Shown in pieces: positions 26,816 through 36,671 of a stretch of DNA of 61,196 bases (the first letter of the stretch is position 1; each line of letters starts with the position of its first letter). The position numbers and the translations under genes are program-made. The notes under the pieces were generated by a model. It was not told the DNA's origin. It ran no database searches and was given only the letters and a program-made list of their open reading frames with translations. Source of the DNA: Desulfatirhabdium butyrativorans DSM 18734 (GTDB lineage Bacteria; Desulfobacterota; Desulfobacteria; Desulfobacterales; Desulfatirhabdiaceae); NCBI RefSeq assembly GCF_000429925.1, contig NZ_AUCU01000032.1:1-61196 (forward strand), in the 5' to 3' direction.

Positions 26816-27115
26816 ACTGACCTGATTTTCCCATCAACGGCATCCGAGTGCATCTTATGGCCGATCCAGCTTTCTTTGTAGCCCTTGCTGTTTCTTTTGG
26901 TTTTAACTGCGGCAAACCAGCAAGGTTAGCTTCCAGGCTGCGATCTGGCTGCAATACCAAACGCTTGGGTTCCACGGGGAGAGCTTGTTCGCCCTTCTTC
27001 CTTCGCTCGCGTTTACCCTTGGGCTTTGCTTCCTTGGGTTCCTTTTTCGCTGGCTTCTCCCGCATCTCGATTGCCGTCGAATCCCGGCTGACATGTCCAG
27101 CAATCTTGTCGCCAT
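26816..27115 (-). pseudogene. Transposase remnant (DDE, IS4/IS1182-like)
   Basis: The minus-strand reading contains [20 protein letters not shown], followed by a Lys/Arg-rich stretch and [20 protein letters not shown] in a shifted frame. This is the typical core of IS4/IS1182-like DDE transposases, in which the aspartate of SRDSTAIE is catalytic. N and C termini are missing and at least one frameshift is present. It abuts the acyl-CoA dehydrogenase stop. Confidence 0.72.
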
Positions 27116-27132
27116 AGTGGATCGTTTCCGCA

Positions 27133-28377
27133 TTATTCGTATATTTTTTCCCCTTCGGCAAAGGCTTCGGCGGCGTCGTTCTCATAATCCCGTTCATCCC
27201 CCCTGGACTTCCGGCCAAAATACTCCTTGTACCACTCGTGGGCAATAATCGTACTCATCACTTCATTTGAACCTGTCCAGATGGAGGCAAGCCGGATGTC
27301 CCTGGCTATCCGCTCTACAGGAAACACAGTGGTATATCCAATACCTCCCATCACCTGCATGGCGTTGTGAACCACTTTTTGACAGGATTCGGTAACGAAT
27401 TTCTTGGTTTCACTGACCATCCGCCGTGTTGCTTTGGCAGGCAGACCGGCGTCTACGGCTTTGGCTGTGGTAAAAACAAAACTCCTGGCAGCATCGAGAA
27501 GCATGGCAGCTTCGGCGATTTGAAAACTAACCCCCTGAAACTGAGCAATCGCACTCCCGAAGGCTTTACGCCGTGTCGTATAACCTGTAGCCACATCCAG
27601 GGCTGGACGGACGGCACCGATCGTCATTGCCGCAGTGCCCAGACGCTCCGGAATCATCATGGTATTAAATACGGCATAGGCATTGTTGAGCTGACCGATG
27701 ATATTTTCCTTCGGCACGCTCACATCCTTGAAGACCACACGCCCTGCCCCGCCGCCGCGGCTGCCCATGAGTCCGTAAATATAATCCACGCTGACACCAG
27801 GACCCCGATCAACGATGAAGCAGGTCAGGGCCTTGTGAGGCTCGGCATCGGGGTCCGTTTTGGCATAAACCAGAAAGAAGTCCGCTCCTTCGGCCCCCAC
27901 GATGAAACGCTTCTGGCCGTTGATCCGGAAATGATCTCCCTTGTCTTCAGCGGTGGTGGTGGTTCCGAAAAAGTCCGATCCGCCGCGCGGTTCAGTCAGA
28001 CATTCGGCGGCGAATATGTCTCCGCGAAGGAGCGGTTTGACATATTTTTCCTTCTGTTCATCGGTTCCGTGCAGCATAATGGCGTCACAGACCAGTTCCG
28101 CACCGACACCGAAGATGCAGGCGAAGATGTAGCCCAGCGTGCCGATTTCCTCCATGACCATGCAGGTAGATACCCAGTCCATTTCCCGGCCACCCCATTG
28201 TTTCGGATAGCGGCAGCCAAACAGGTTCCGGCGTCCCGCTTCCCGCAGAAACTCCTTGGGAAACTGAATTTTATCCTGATCCATATCCAAAATCATCTGC
28301 CGGGGCACCCAGCGGACCAGGTCACGGACTTCTTCGCGCAGTTTCTTCTGTTCATCGGACATCATGAATTCGAACAT
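27133..28377 (-). CDS. Acyl-CoA dehydrogenase
   Basis: This 414-aa FAD enzyme oxidises an acyl-CoA to the 2-enoyl-CoA and passes electrons to ETF. Typical motifs are LTEPRGGSD (FAD/substrate binding), [25 protein letters not shown] and the C-terminal IWTGSNEVM. The usual catalytic Glu of the YEGT motif is replaced by Thr in WTGS. A glutamate occurs instead at residue 244 ([10 protein letters not shown]), where isovaleryl-CoA dehydrogenase has its base, so that residue may act here. The ATG at 28377 has an aggagg site; the longer frame from 28452 is not needed. The substrate is unknown. The methyltransferase gene upstream reads the same way, 236 bp away. Confidence 0.9.
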   Translation of the reverse strand: MFEFMMSDEQKKLREEVRDLVRWVPRQMILDMDQDKIQFPKEFLREAGRRNLFGCRYPKQWGGREMDWVSTCMVMEEIGTLGYIFACIFGVGAELVCDAIMLHGTDEQKEKYVKPLLRGDIFAAECLTEPRGGSDFFGTTTTAEDKGDHFRINGQKRFIVGAEGADFFLVYAKTDPDAEPHKALTCFIVDRGPGVSVDYIYGLMGSRGGGAGRVVFKDVSVPKENIIGQLNNAYAVFNTMMIPERLGTAAMTIGAVRPALDVATGYTTRRKAFGSAIAQFQGVSFQIAEAAMLLDAARSFVFTTAKAVDAGLPAKATRRMVSETKKFVTESCQKVVHNAMQVMGGIGYTTVFPVERIARDIRLASIWTGSNEVMSTIIAHEWYKEYFGRKSRGDERDYENDAAEAFAEGEKIYE

Positions 28378-28613
28378 ATTTTCCTCCTGATATGCCTGTT
28401 CTGCTTGAACGGCATGGGTTTGGGTCATGCGACCAGGGATGCGCCAATGCAATGGCCCTCTTCCCGTTTACCGCATATCTCCTTGTTGGCGCCGCATTTG
28501 CATTTGCCTGAGCAAGGCTCCCATGATTGCCTTGATTGAAAAAATGCTGCCTCAAGCCTTATCCGGTGAGGCATGTGAGAAAAAACGGGTTGTGTCTGTT
28601 GGAAGCATGGGCT

Positions 28614-29612
28614 TCACGGTTTATATCCCGCAATCACACTGGAGTCATTGGGCGTATGGATCGGTATACGGTGAATGTTCTGAAGTCCTGCCCTGGTCAG
28701 CATGCCTTCAAGTTGCTGTTCGGAATATGCCTGCCCCGATTCGGTTCCCAAAAGCATATTCAATGAAAATAGTGTGGCGAATAGCGGCTGGTCCATGGAA
28801 TTTTCCAGCATGAATTCATGGATCAGGATCATTCCGCCAGGCGACAGGGCATCGGCGGCTTTCTGGATGATGAGACTGCAGGCATCGGGACCCTCTCCGT
28901 GAAGAATTTGACTGAGCCAGATCAGATCAAACATGCCTGGAATTGGATCATCCAGATAACTCCCGCCGAGAAACTGGATACGCTCCGACAGTCCAAACCG
29001 TTCAATTGTCCGCACGGCAAACGGCTTGGTACCCGGTAGATCATATACGGCAGCGGTCATTTCAGGATATTTCAAACAAAAATGAATCGCCCATGTGCCG
29101 GGTCCGCCTCCTAAATCCAGAAGCCGCTTACGCCCTCCCAGATCGATTTGTGGAATCACATGAGGGGCCGTATTCATGGCAATATTGAACATCCCCATCA
29201 GGAAAGCCTCTCGAACCTCCGGATCACTGAACAGTGAGCGTGTTCTGACCGGCCTGCCGGTTTTGATGGCAATATCCAATTGATTCCACGAAGCCACCAG
29301 ATGCTGGTGGTGCTGAATGATATAACCGACGTACCTGGGGGAATTCCTGGAAAGAAACGTGGTCGATAGCAAGGTGTTTTCATAATTTCCATCGATTTTT
29401 TTCAGCAGCTCCATAGCGCATAAAGCGTTCAACAGCATGCCGGTTGCCCGCTCATCCGCCTGAAGCCGTTTGGCGACCTCGGTCTCTGCAAGCTTCTCCG
29501 ATCCAATGATGGTAAAAATATCGAGTTTCACTGCTGCATGGAGCGTACAGGTTTTCCAATAGGCATCACTGATTTTCAAAAGACTTCCTGGATTCAATTC
29601 ATCTTGCTTCAT
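28614..29612 (-). CDS. SAM-dependent O-methyltransferase (family 2, hydroxyneurosporene/ASMT type)
   Basis: This 332-aa protein has an N-terminal helical dimerisation domain (YWKTCTLHAAVKLDIFTIIG, winged helix) and a class I Rossmann domain with the SAM motif RLLDLGGGPGTWAI. Later motifs SQILHGEGPDACSLI and GGMILIHEFML match the plant-type O-methyltransferase family, in which the His of the first is often the catalytic base. The substrate is probably a small hydroxylated compound but cannot be told. The ribosome binding site aaggag lies upstream. It may share a transcript with the acyl-CoA dehydrogenase downstream. Confidence 0.85.
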   Translation of the reverse strand: MKQDELNPGSLLKISDAYWKTCTLHAAVKLDIFTIIGSEKLAETEVAKRLQADERATGMLLNALCAMELLKKIDGNYENTLLSTTFLSRNSPRYVGYIIQHHQHLVASWNQLDIAIKTGRPVRTRSLFSDPEVREAFLMGMFNIAMNTAPHVIPQIDLGGRKRLLDLGGGPGTWAIHFCLKYPEMTAAVYDLPGTKPFAVRTIERFGLSERIQFLGGSYLDDPIPGMFDLIWLSQILHGEGPDACSLIIQKAADALSPGGMILIHEFMLENSMDQPLFATLFSLNMLLGTESGQAYSEQQLEGMLTRAGLQNIHRIPIHTPNDSSVIAGYKP

Positions 29613-29949
29613 CTGTGGTATCTCCTTTTTATGACGTCGGATGGCTCAAAAGAAATTGCGAGTTGGTAGAATTTGGTCTGACTGCGCGATTTCCGTTTTC
29701 AAATGGGGAATAGGGCAAACAACCGATGTGCTTCTGAGTTGGAAAAATTCCTTTTCGACAGATATCCCAAAATAGCTGTTTTCTCTGATAAATGATTGTT
29801 TGAGCAGGAGCTTTCATGGATCAATTCCCTCAATTTTATGAAAAGCTGTTCAGGCTGCTCTATTTTGGGTCTGCCTGAAAACGGAATGGGTGACAGGAAA
29901 TGATGTCGCTTTCAAACCGGAAAGCGGTCAAAAGATATTTTTGGCTTTT
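29613..29949. other. Intergenic region, no gene seen
   Basis: These AT-rich 337 bp lie upstream of the methyltransferase. A 62-codon minus-strand frame at 29629-29817 has no recognisable features and is not called as a gene. Confidence 0.5.
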
Positions 29950-30262
29950 TCAAACGCCTGAATGATCATGGCGTTCCAAAAGGCTGACCGGATCGACCAG
30001 CGAATGGCAATACACCTGCTTCAGGCCGGCGGTTTCATCCAGCACGATGGCGCCGCCGGTGCTGGTTTCCAGTTCTTCGACATTTTCCATCAGGCTGTTT
30101 TCATCCAGTTTGAAAACCGGACCCGGATTGCTGATGCCATACATGCATTCCTGCACACTGAATGTATTGCGGCCATCGGGAAGGCTCTGAAAATATTGCA
30201 GCCAGGGCCAGGATGAACCCGATCGGCTCCTTTCTGGTAAAATCGGACCGGTGTAACTGGGA
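29950..30262 (-). pseudogene. DUF4007-like remnant, often Dnd-linked
   Basis: The readable part gives GRNTFSVQECMYGISNPGPV, FKLDENSLMENVEELETSTG and GAIVLDETAGLKQVY, ending at 29950. Upstream, in another frame, EPIGFILALAAIF continues the same pattern, so a frameshift lies near 30170. I associate this pattern with the C terminus of DUF4007 proteins, which occur beside DNA phosphorothioation genes, but that is from memory. The N-terminal two thirds are missing. It lies 1.2 kb upstream of dndB. Confidence 0.5.
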
Positions 30263-30348
30263 AAACAGCACCTGCCAGATGGTTTTATGTGCCGGCCGTC
30301 TAAATTCGGACTTTTTACGGGTTCATCAATCTTTCACCCGCATTCTTT

Positions 30349-30957
30349 TCAAACATCATCGAGCCGACAGATCAAGGTATGCCAGGCATCCGAGTTGCCC
30401 AATAGCGACGGGCCATACTGGTAATGCAGAATGCTGGCCGAAAGATTCCCGGCCAATCGAAGAAAAGCCTCTTTGTCCCACAAATAGAACATGCGCCCGT
30501 CATCGCTCTGCTGGAAACCCCGGCCGTCTTTCAGCGTCAATAAAACAAGCCCCTGATTCCGCAACCCCTGAACGATTGCACGCAGTGTCTCCGGAACCAT
30601 TGGATGGGGAACATGAACCAGAGTGCCGATCAACAGGATGGCATCCGCATGTACGGTTGAAAAATCGAAATCCCTGTAATCCGCCTCGATGACGGCGGCA
30701 TCGGTATGGAGCCGAGCCATCCGGCAAAGCGAGGCCGATCGCTCAAGGCCCATCACCCGAAACCCCTTTTTCTTGAACCAGAGCATATCCCTTCCGGAAG
30801 AACAGCCCACATCGAAAACCAGGGCGTCGGCCGGAAGCAATTCGGCCAGCGGAGACAGGAAGGAGCTCGGATCCACAAAGAATGTCTTTCGATGATACGA
30901 CTGGTGAAAGTTCTCGTAATAATCCAGGCTCTTCGTCACATATTCGGCATGATCCAT
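30349..30957 (-). CDS. Class I SAM-dependent methyltransferase
   Basis: This 202-aa single-domain methyltransferase has motif I ALVFDVGCSSGRDMLWF, an acidic loop GLERSASL, EADYRDFDF and a post-motif LVLLTLKDG. The start (DHAEYVTKSLDYYENFHQSY) is typical of small methyltransferase type 11/12 proteins with an N-terminal substrate cap. The substrate is unknown. It is transcribed away from dndB and is not clearly part of the Dnd module, although its position between a DUF4007-like relic and dndB leaves that open. Confidence 0.82.
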   Translation of the reverse strand: MDHAEYVTKSLDYYENFHQSYHRKTFFVDPSSFLSPLAELLPADALVFDVGCSSGRDMLWFKKKGFRVMGLERSASLCRMARLHTDAAVIEADYRDFDFSTVHADAILLIGTLVHVPHPMVPETLRAIVQGLRNQGLVLLTLKDGRGFQQSDDGRMFYLWDKEAFLRLAGNLSASILHYQYGPSLLGNSDAWHTLICRLDDV

Positions 30958-31492
30958 CGGTTGCCCTAAAACGATTCAGATGTTCTGTGGTTTGGCGTCT
31001 TGTTCCGGAAATACCGTTTCAGGCTGTACGTCGCCCGATCCCGGATCAGTTCCCGAAAGCGCTCATTTTCCCATTCTTTCTGAATCAGAGGCTTTACGGA
31101 AAATCGATTGGATGGTTTGTCCAGCATGAAAGAACTGAGGGTGGCTTTTCCTACCCCTACAGCAGATTCACTAACCCTCAAAGGCTTCTTTGCACAAACT
31201 TTTATGGGCACAGCGAGAATATTCCGGATATGCCGGATATGGTCAGGCATGAAAAGTCAGTCATCACTATAGAAATCGACATGATTTTCAAATACGGACA
31301 ATACATCAAACCATAATATGCATCAATTGTTCTTCTTTGATGGTAGCGTTATGCTGGATTTGATAGTTGGTGTGTGAAATTTATAGATCATGTTTGTTAA
31401 TCAAGATATATTTATTGACATACATCAATTGAATTGGTAGGAAATACCGTAAAAATATTTTGAAAATTTGAAACAAATTTTATCGGGTATTT
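30958..31492. other. AT-rich region upstream of dndB
   Basis: A minus-strand frame (30966-31250) ending in LIQKEWENERFRELIRDRAT could be the relic of a gene but matches nothing I know. The part from 31250 to dndB is markedly AT-rich and holds a TTGACA at 31415-31420 with a poor -10 near 31438. That is the best promoter candidate for dndBCDE. Confidence 0.45.
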
Positions 31493-32578
31493 ATGGAAAC
31501 ACAGCCAACTATCACATTTCCGGTTATTCGAGGCCTCCAGGCACGACGTGAATATTTTGTCGCTATGTGGAGTCTTCGGATGCTTCGACAAATCTCCATT
31601 TTTGATGAAGATGAACTCCCTCCAGAACTTCGAGCGCAAAGAACGTTGAATAGGGCACGCATTCCCGAAATTACTGACTACATCCTTGAAAATCCTGATA
31701 ATTATGTGTTCTCTGCCCTTACGGTGTCAATCGACTCTGAAGTAACTTTCGAACCGCTGCCGGGTCAGGAAAAGTTAGGACTTCTTCGTGTTCCAATGGA
31801 TGCACACTTCATCATAAATGATGGGCAACATCGCCGAGCTGCAATCATCGAAGCCTTAAGGCAACGATCTGATCTCGATCATGAAACCATTGCAGTGGTA
31901 TTTTTTCTAGATATCGGACTGGAACGATGTCAGCAAATGTTTGCAGACTTAAACCGGTACGCTATCCGCCCCAGCCGCTCCTTGGGGCTGCTTTATGATC
32001 ACCGAAATGATAAAGCCAGATTGGCCAAGCTTGTGATTATGAAGTCCGATTTTTTTCGTGATATTGTCGATATGGAAAAATCCTCACTTGCCAAACGCTC
32101 CCGTAAACTCTTTACGCTCTCAGCCTTTTACAACGCTTGTGCAGACCTCATCAATGGAATTGCAACAGGCGACATTAACAAAGATGCCGACATTGCCCGA
32201 AATTACTGGGAATCACTGGCTATACACTTCCCATCGTGGGCACAAGTTCGCGAAGGCCGAATACCGGCAAGCGAGATACGAGAGGGTTACATTCATTCTC
32301 ACGGGATCGCCCTCCAGGCACTCGGAATAGCAGGCAATTCCCTGCTCAAACAATATCCCCAGGACTGGCAGGAGCATTTAGAAGGTATTGAAAAGATAGA
32401 CTGGTCTCGTTCCAATGTCGATCTCTGGGAAGGTCGCGCCATGATTGGGGGTAAGGTTTCTAAAGTCAGCACCAACATCATTCTTACCACCAACGTCATT
32501 AAACAGGCGCTTTCACTACCCCTCAATGAAGAACAGCAGAGGGTGGAATCCGCCTTAAACCGGAAGGTGGGGCGATAA
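31493..32578 (+). CDS. dndB: DndB, regulator of DNA phosphorothioation
   Basis: This 361-aa protein has the DGQHR-family signature in FIINDGQHRRAAIIEALRQR (around residue 105) and the DndB start TFPVIRGLQARREYFVAMWS. DndB represses or tunes the dnd operon in characterised systems and is not needed for modification. It is the first gene of dndBCDE, 20 bp ahead of dndC. No strong ribosome binding site precedes it, so expression may be low. Base composition of this block is visibly more AT-rich than the CRISPR and housekeeping parts, a sign of transfer. Confidence 0.92.
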   Translation: METQPTITFPVIRGLQARREYFVAMWSLRMLRQISIFDEDELPPELRAQRTLNRARIPEITDYILENPDNYVFSALTVSIDSEVTFEPLPGQEKLGLLRVPMDAHFIINDGQHRRAAIIEALRQRSDLDHETIAVVFFLDIGLERCQQMFADLNRYAIRPSRSLGLLYDHRNDKARLAKLVIMKSDFFRDIVDMEKSSLAKRSRKLFTLSAFYNACADLINGIATGDINKDADIARNYWESLAIHFPSWAQVREGRIPASEIREGYIHSHGIALQALGIAGNSLLKQYPQDWQEHLEGIEKIDWSRSNVDLWEGRAMIGGKVSKVSTNIILTTNVIKQALSLPLNEEQQRVESALNRKVGR

Positions 32579-32598
32579 CCGCCGTTGGATAGATCAAC

Positions 32599-34263
32599 AT
32601 GAAAGCTTCCTTAATGAACAGACCAACAACAATATCAGATGATTTTACGCCCTACCCAAAGCCCTTTCCCAAAGAACTAAACCGAAGCGCTGAGAGAATG
32701 CCGCGTACAAAGCCATGTGAAACACATGTTTCAGCTTTTAACAGCTTGGGTTTCGAGGCAACAATCCAGTTACTGTATGAGGAAATCCGTAACCTCTACA
32801 CCGCCGACAACATTCCCTGGATTATCGGCTACTCTGGGGGCAAAGATTCTACCGCCACTCTTCAGCTTGTCTGGACCGCAATTGAAGGCCTCCCTCTTGA
32901 ACAACGCAGGAAGAATATATATGTGATTTCCACTGATACTCTTGTAGAAAACCCGATCGTTGCTTCAAGGGTTGAGAAATCTCTATCTGTAATGAGAAAT
33001 TCTGCATGTAAGCAGGAAGTCCCCTTCATACCGCTTCGGTTGACCCCAACTGTAATAGACTCTTTCTGGGTCAACCTTCTTGGTCGAGGCTATCCGGCAC
33101 CCCGGCATAAATTCCGGTGGTGCACTTACCGTTTGAAAATCAAACCTTCGAATAATTTCATCAACAGTATCGTAACAGAAAATGGAGAAGCCATCTTAGT
33201 TTTAGGCACAAGAAAAGCGGAAAGCGCAATGCGCGCTGCAAATATGTTGAAACATGAAAAATACCGTACGCGCAATAGGTTAAGCCCAAATTCAAGCCTG
33301 CATGGTTCACAAGTCTATACACCAATAGAAGATTGGTCAAATGATGACGTTTGGTTCTTCCTTTTACATGTAAACAACCCATGGGGAATTGATAACTATG
33401 ATTTGCTTGAGATGTATGCTGAAGCCACAGAAGATGGGGAATGTCCATTTGTTTTAGACGATTCTACGCCAAGCTGTGGGAACTCCCGTTTTGGGTGCTG
33501 GGTATGCACCCTGGTCGAATCTGATAAGTCCATGATTTCAATGATCCAGAACGATGCAGAGAAAGAGTGGATGGCGCCTCTTCTCGAATTTCGTAATACA
33601 ATTGATTTTCGTAAAAATAGAAACGGAGAGTTCTCAGAAAATGCTGATCGGCATCTACGGGATTTTCGCCGTTTAACTGGCTATGTTCAAATGATGGCTA
33701 ATGGGAAGGAAATTCCAGGTCCATACATACAGAAAGTTAGGGAAAATTGGCTGCACCGTTTGTTGCTTGCCCAAAAACAAATTCGTAATAATCGCGATGC
33801 TCCACCCGAAGTGAGAACGATCGAATTGATTACACTTGAGGAGTTGCAGGAGATCAGGCGAATCTGGGTCGTGGACAAGCACGAGATAGAAGACTCTTTG
33901 CCTCGCATTTATCGCGAAGCAACCGGCGAGGACTACCCAGGGCGGCCCTTAGATGACAACCTCGTGCTGGGTGAAATGGAGATGCGTGAACTCGAGGAAA
34001 TTTGCGAGGGAGATCGATTGCACTATGAGCTCACCCGTGAACTTCTGAGTCTGACTCGGCAACGGCGCTCAACAGCTCGTCGGGCTGGGCTTTTTCAAGA
34101 GATTGAGAGATCCTTTAACCGCCACTTTTACGATGACCGAGAAGATGCATTAACCCGAGCACAAAAGATCACAGACGAACGTAAACGAAGGCAAGATGAA
34201 ATTAAGCTCCTCGCTACGCGCTGCGTTGCTGAAGATCCTGCACGATTGGAAATCGAAGGATGA
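32599..34263 (+). CDS. dndC: DndC, PAPS-reductase-like sulfur transfer protein
   Basis: This 554-aa protein has the PP-loop IIGYSGGKDSTATLQLVW near residue 75, which binds and activates ATP. Cysteines in FRWCTYRLK and in PSCGNSRFGCWVCTLV fit the ligands of its [4Fe-4S] cluster. DndC works with DndD and DndE to swap a non-bridging phosphate oxygen for sulfur in the DNA backbone, using sulfur from a cysteine desulfurase. No dndA is present nearby, so a chromosomal IscS must supply sulfur (known to work elsewhere). The stop overlaps the dndD start (ATGA). Confidence 0.95.
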   Translation: MKASLMNRPTTISDDFTPYPKPFPKELNRSAERMPRTKPCETHVSAFNSLGFEATIQLLYEEIRNLYTADNIPWIIGYSGGKDSTATLQLVWTAIEGLPLEQRRKNIYVISTDTLVENPIVASRVEKSLSVMRNSACKQEVPFIPLRLTPTVIDSFWVNLLGRGYPAPRHKFRWCTYRLKIKPSNNFINSIVTENGEAILVLGTRKAESAMRAANMLKHEKYRTRNRLSPNSSLHGSQVYTPIEDWSNDDVWFFLLHVNNPWGIDNYDLLEMYAEATEDGECPFVLDDSTPSCGNSRFGCWVCTLVESDKSMISMIQNDAEKEWMAPLLEFRNTIDFRKNRNGEFSENADRHLRDFRRLTGYVQMMANGKEIPGPYIQKVRENWLHRLLLAQKQIRNNRDAPPEVRTIELITLEELQEIRRIWVVDKHEIEDSLPRIYREATGEDYPGRPLDDNLVLGEMEMRELEEICEGDRLHYELTRELLSLTRQRRSTARRAGLFQEIERSFNRHFYDDREDALTRAQKITDERKRRQDEIKLLATRCVAEDPARLEIEG

Positions 34264-36236
34264 TCCTGGATGCAATTATTCTCGACAACTTTGGCGCATT
34301 CCGCGGCCGTCAAGAAGCGCTTCTCACACCAGAGAATGATAAACCAATCATTCTCTTCGGTGGGATGAATGGCGGAGGAAAAACGACCTTACTGGACGCT
34401 GTGCAACTTGCCTTCTATGGACCGAAGGCACGCTTGTCAAACAGAGGTCGTCTTGGTTATCGAGAGTATCTGCGCGAATCTATCCACCATGGCAGTGACC
34501 CACGGGAGGGCGCGGGTGTTACCGTTAGATTCCGTCGTACGATAGGGGGAGAGGTTCGCCGATTTGAGCTGCAGCGCAACTGGCATGAGGAAGCGAAGGG
34601 TATCGAGGAATCAGTACGAGTGCTGTGCAACGATGTTATCGATGAGGTCCTTACCGAGCACTGGGAACAAACAATCGAGACATACCTACCCAGCGGCATT
34701 GCACACCTATTCTTCTTCGACGGCGAACAGATCAGGGAGCTGGCAGAGGGTGATCACGCAGCAGAGATCCTGGGCACTGCTGTGCATTCACTCCTTGGGC
34801 TTGACCTGGTAGATCGGCTTGAAGCCGATTTGAAGGTTTTCGAGCGACGGAAGAGAGCTGAAGGGCTTGACCGAGAAACTGCTCAGAGATTTGCCGAGGC
34901 TCGTAGTGAGTTTGAACAGATCGACCGAGAGATTGAAAAAGCCGCCATGCAGGAAGGCGTACTCGTCAATGAAGCCGGTCGACTCGGCAAGGAGCTACGA
35001 GCAAAGGAGGAGTTGTTCCGCTCGGAAGGGGGCGAGCTGTACCTGCGCCGCAACGATCTGGAAACTGAGCTGAATGGGTTAAGGACTCAGAAGAAACACC
35101 TTGAGTCTCAGTTTCGCGAGTTGGTGGCCGGTCCGCTTCCATTGGTATTGGTAGAAGATCTTCTTGGCGAAGTCGAGAAATTGGCTCAACATGAAGCCGA
35201 GGTAAAGCGCGCCAGTCTGTTGCTTGATGCTCTTGAAGCTCGCGACCGTGAGATACTTGCTTCTCTGAGAACTGAAAAGTTGGCCGATGAGCCGATCCAA
35301 AAGATTACACGGATACTGGAGATTGACCGCTGCGGTAGGGTTGGCCTGGCCAAGGCCCCTCTCATTTTGGATGCTGATGACAGCTTAGCCCCTCAATTGG
35401 CTCATTTAAGATCCGCTGTTCTACCTGCTGCGAAACAACAGGCAAGTGACCTTACCGCCAAGCTTGCGATCTTGGAAGAAGCAATTGCTCGACTGGAGGA
35501 CGAAATAGCACGCATACCCGCAGCAGAGCGAATAGCCCTAATTCAGAGCGAACGGGATGCAGTCAGTAAACTCCATAGAGCAAAGATGGCGGAACTAGAT
35601 GCCGTACGCATTCGCAAACAAGCTTTACAGCGACAACGACTTGTGGCAGAGTCCAAACTGGACAAGCTGAGCGAACACGAAATGGAAGCCCGTTTTGCTG
35701 AAGATGATCGGAAGCGGATACTTAAACATTCCCAAAGGGTACGTGAAACTCTGGAGCGCTTTCGGATCAGGGTAGTGCAACGCCACACGGCAAGAATTGA
35801 ATCGCTAATGCTTGAATCTTTCCGCCGGTTACTCCGCAAGACTGACCTCGTCCGGGATCTCACCATAAATCCGGAAACTTTTGAAGTTACCTTAGCTGGT
35901 CGTGACGGGAAAGTACTGCCCTTTGATCGTCTTTCTGCAGGAGAGAGGCAGCTCCTCGCCACCTCACTGCTGTGGGGATTGGCTCGCGCCTCCGGCCGGC
36001 CAGTTCCCACTATAATTGATACCCCCCTGGGGCGTCTTGATTCCTCCCACCGCCGGCATCTAATAAATCGCTACTTTCCGAATGCTTCCCATCAGGTTCT
36101 ATTACTATCAACCGATGAAGAGATTGTTGGTTCCTATTATGTCGCTTTGAAGCCTTATATCACCCGATCTTATCTCCTCAGCCATAACGAAGCAACTGGA
36201 GAAACAAAGATTGAATCAGGATACTTCAATGTATGA
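34260..36236 (+). CDS. dndD: DndD, SMC-like ATPase of DNA phosphorothioation
   Basis: This 658-aa RecF/SMC-like ATPase has Walker A FGGMNGGGKTTLLDAVQLA near the N terminus and a long coiled coil across about residues 180-500. The C terminus holds LSAGERQLLATSLLWGL (signature), PTIIDTPLGRLDSSHR (Walker B/D loop) and VLLLSTDEEI. A family mark is AHLFFFDGEQIRELAEG. In the Dnd complex its ATPase is thought to open or nick DNA for sulfur insertion. It overlaps both dndC and dndE by 4 bp (ATGA). A second, different ATPase of this type is encoded in the opposing module at 40233-42332. Confidence 0.95.
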   Translation: MILDAIILDNFGAFRGRQEALLTPENDKPIILFGGMNGGGKTTLLDAVQLAFYGPKARLSNRGRLGYREYLRESIHHGSDPREGAGVTVRFRRTIGGEVRRFELQRNWHEEAKGIEESVRVLCNDVIDEVLTEHWEQTIETYLPSGIAHLFFFDGEQIRELAEGDHAAEILGTAVHSLLGLDLVDRLEADLKVFERRKRAEGLDRETAQRFAEARSEFEQIDREIEKAAMQEGVLVNEAGRLGKELRAKEELFRSEGGELYLRRNDLETELNGLRTQKKHLESQFRELVAGPLPLVLVEDLLGEVEKLAQHEAEVKRASLLLDALEARDREILASLRTEKLADEPIQKITRILEIDRCGRVGLAKAPLILDADDSLAPQLAHLRSAVLPAAKQQASDLTAKLAILEEAIARLEDEIARIPAAERIALIQSERDAVSKLHRAKMAELDAVRIRKQALQRQRLVAESKLDKLSEHEMEARFAEDDRKRILKHSQRVRETLERFRIRVVQRHTARIESLMLESFRRLLRKTDLVRDLTINPETFEVTLAGRDGKVLPFDRLSAGERQLLATSLLWGLARASGRPVPTIIDTPLGRLDSSHRRHLINRYFPNASHQVLLLSTDEEIVGSYYVALKPYITRSYLLSHNEATGETKIESGYFNV

Positions 36237-36598
36237 AGCCACCTATTGAACATGTAAAAGTGAGTGCTAAGGGTAAAGAGATATTGATAAAAATCAAACG
36301 GCGTACCGGTTTAGAACATTGGAATGAGATCTGCCGAGTAGCATTATGCCGTTCCCTCGCAAACACGGCTGAACCGCCGCAAATTGACAAAGCAGGAGAC
36401 AGTCCATTAGACATAGAATGGAAGACCTTCGCTGGACAATTCAATATTGAAATCACGGCGCTCCTTATATTTAGAGCTATGAAGGATGGAATAGATATAT
36501 CAAGCAAGGATGAAATGGCTGGGTATTTCAGAGCACATCTTGAACGAGGAATCACCAGCTTACAAAACGTTAAGAATCTTTCAGAACTGTTCGCATAA
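36233..36598 (+). CDS. dndE: DndE, DNA phosphorothioation protein
   Basis: This small helical protein of 121 aa starts IEHVKVSAKGKEILIKIKRR and includes TGLEHWNEICRVALCRSL, the usual DndE pattern. DndE binds DNA, and in E. coli it forms a tetramer that prefers nicked DNA. It is the last gene of the dndBCDE operon and meets the opposing HNH gene tail to tail, with 73 bp between the stops. No clear terminator hairpin is visible in that gap. Confidence 0.92.
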   Translation: MKPPIEHVKVSAKGKEILIKIKRRTGLEHWNEICRVALCRSLANTAEPPQIDKAGDSPLDIEWKTFAGQFNIEITALLIFRAMKDGIDISSKDEMAGYFRAHLERGITSLQNVKNLSELFA

Positions 36599-36671
36599 TC
36601 TCATCTAAACATTTTATTCCACTCTTCAGAATATCCAGATTAAGAACCACACTTAAACCGGATTCACACCG

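Noticed and set aside
27367-28539. 390-codon plus-strand frame
   Set aside because: Antisense to the acyl-CoA dehydrogenase, whose family motifs are clear.
29629-29817. 62-codon minus-strand frame
   Set aside because: Short, with unusual composition and no neighbour coupling or motif.
30966-31250. 94-codon minus-strand frame next to the methyltransferase
   Set aside because: No family recognised and no good start; mentioned only as a possible relic within the intergenic entry.
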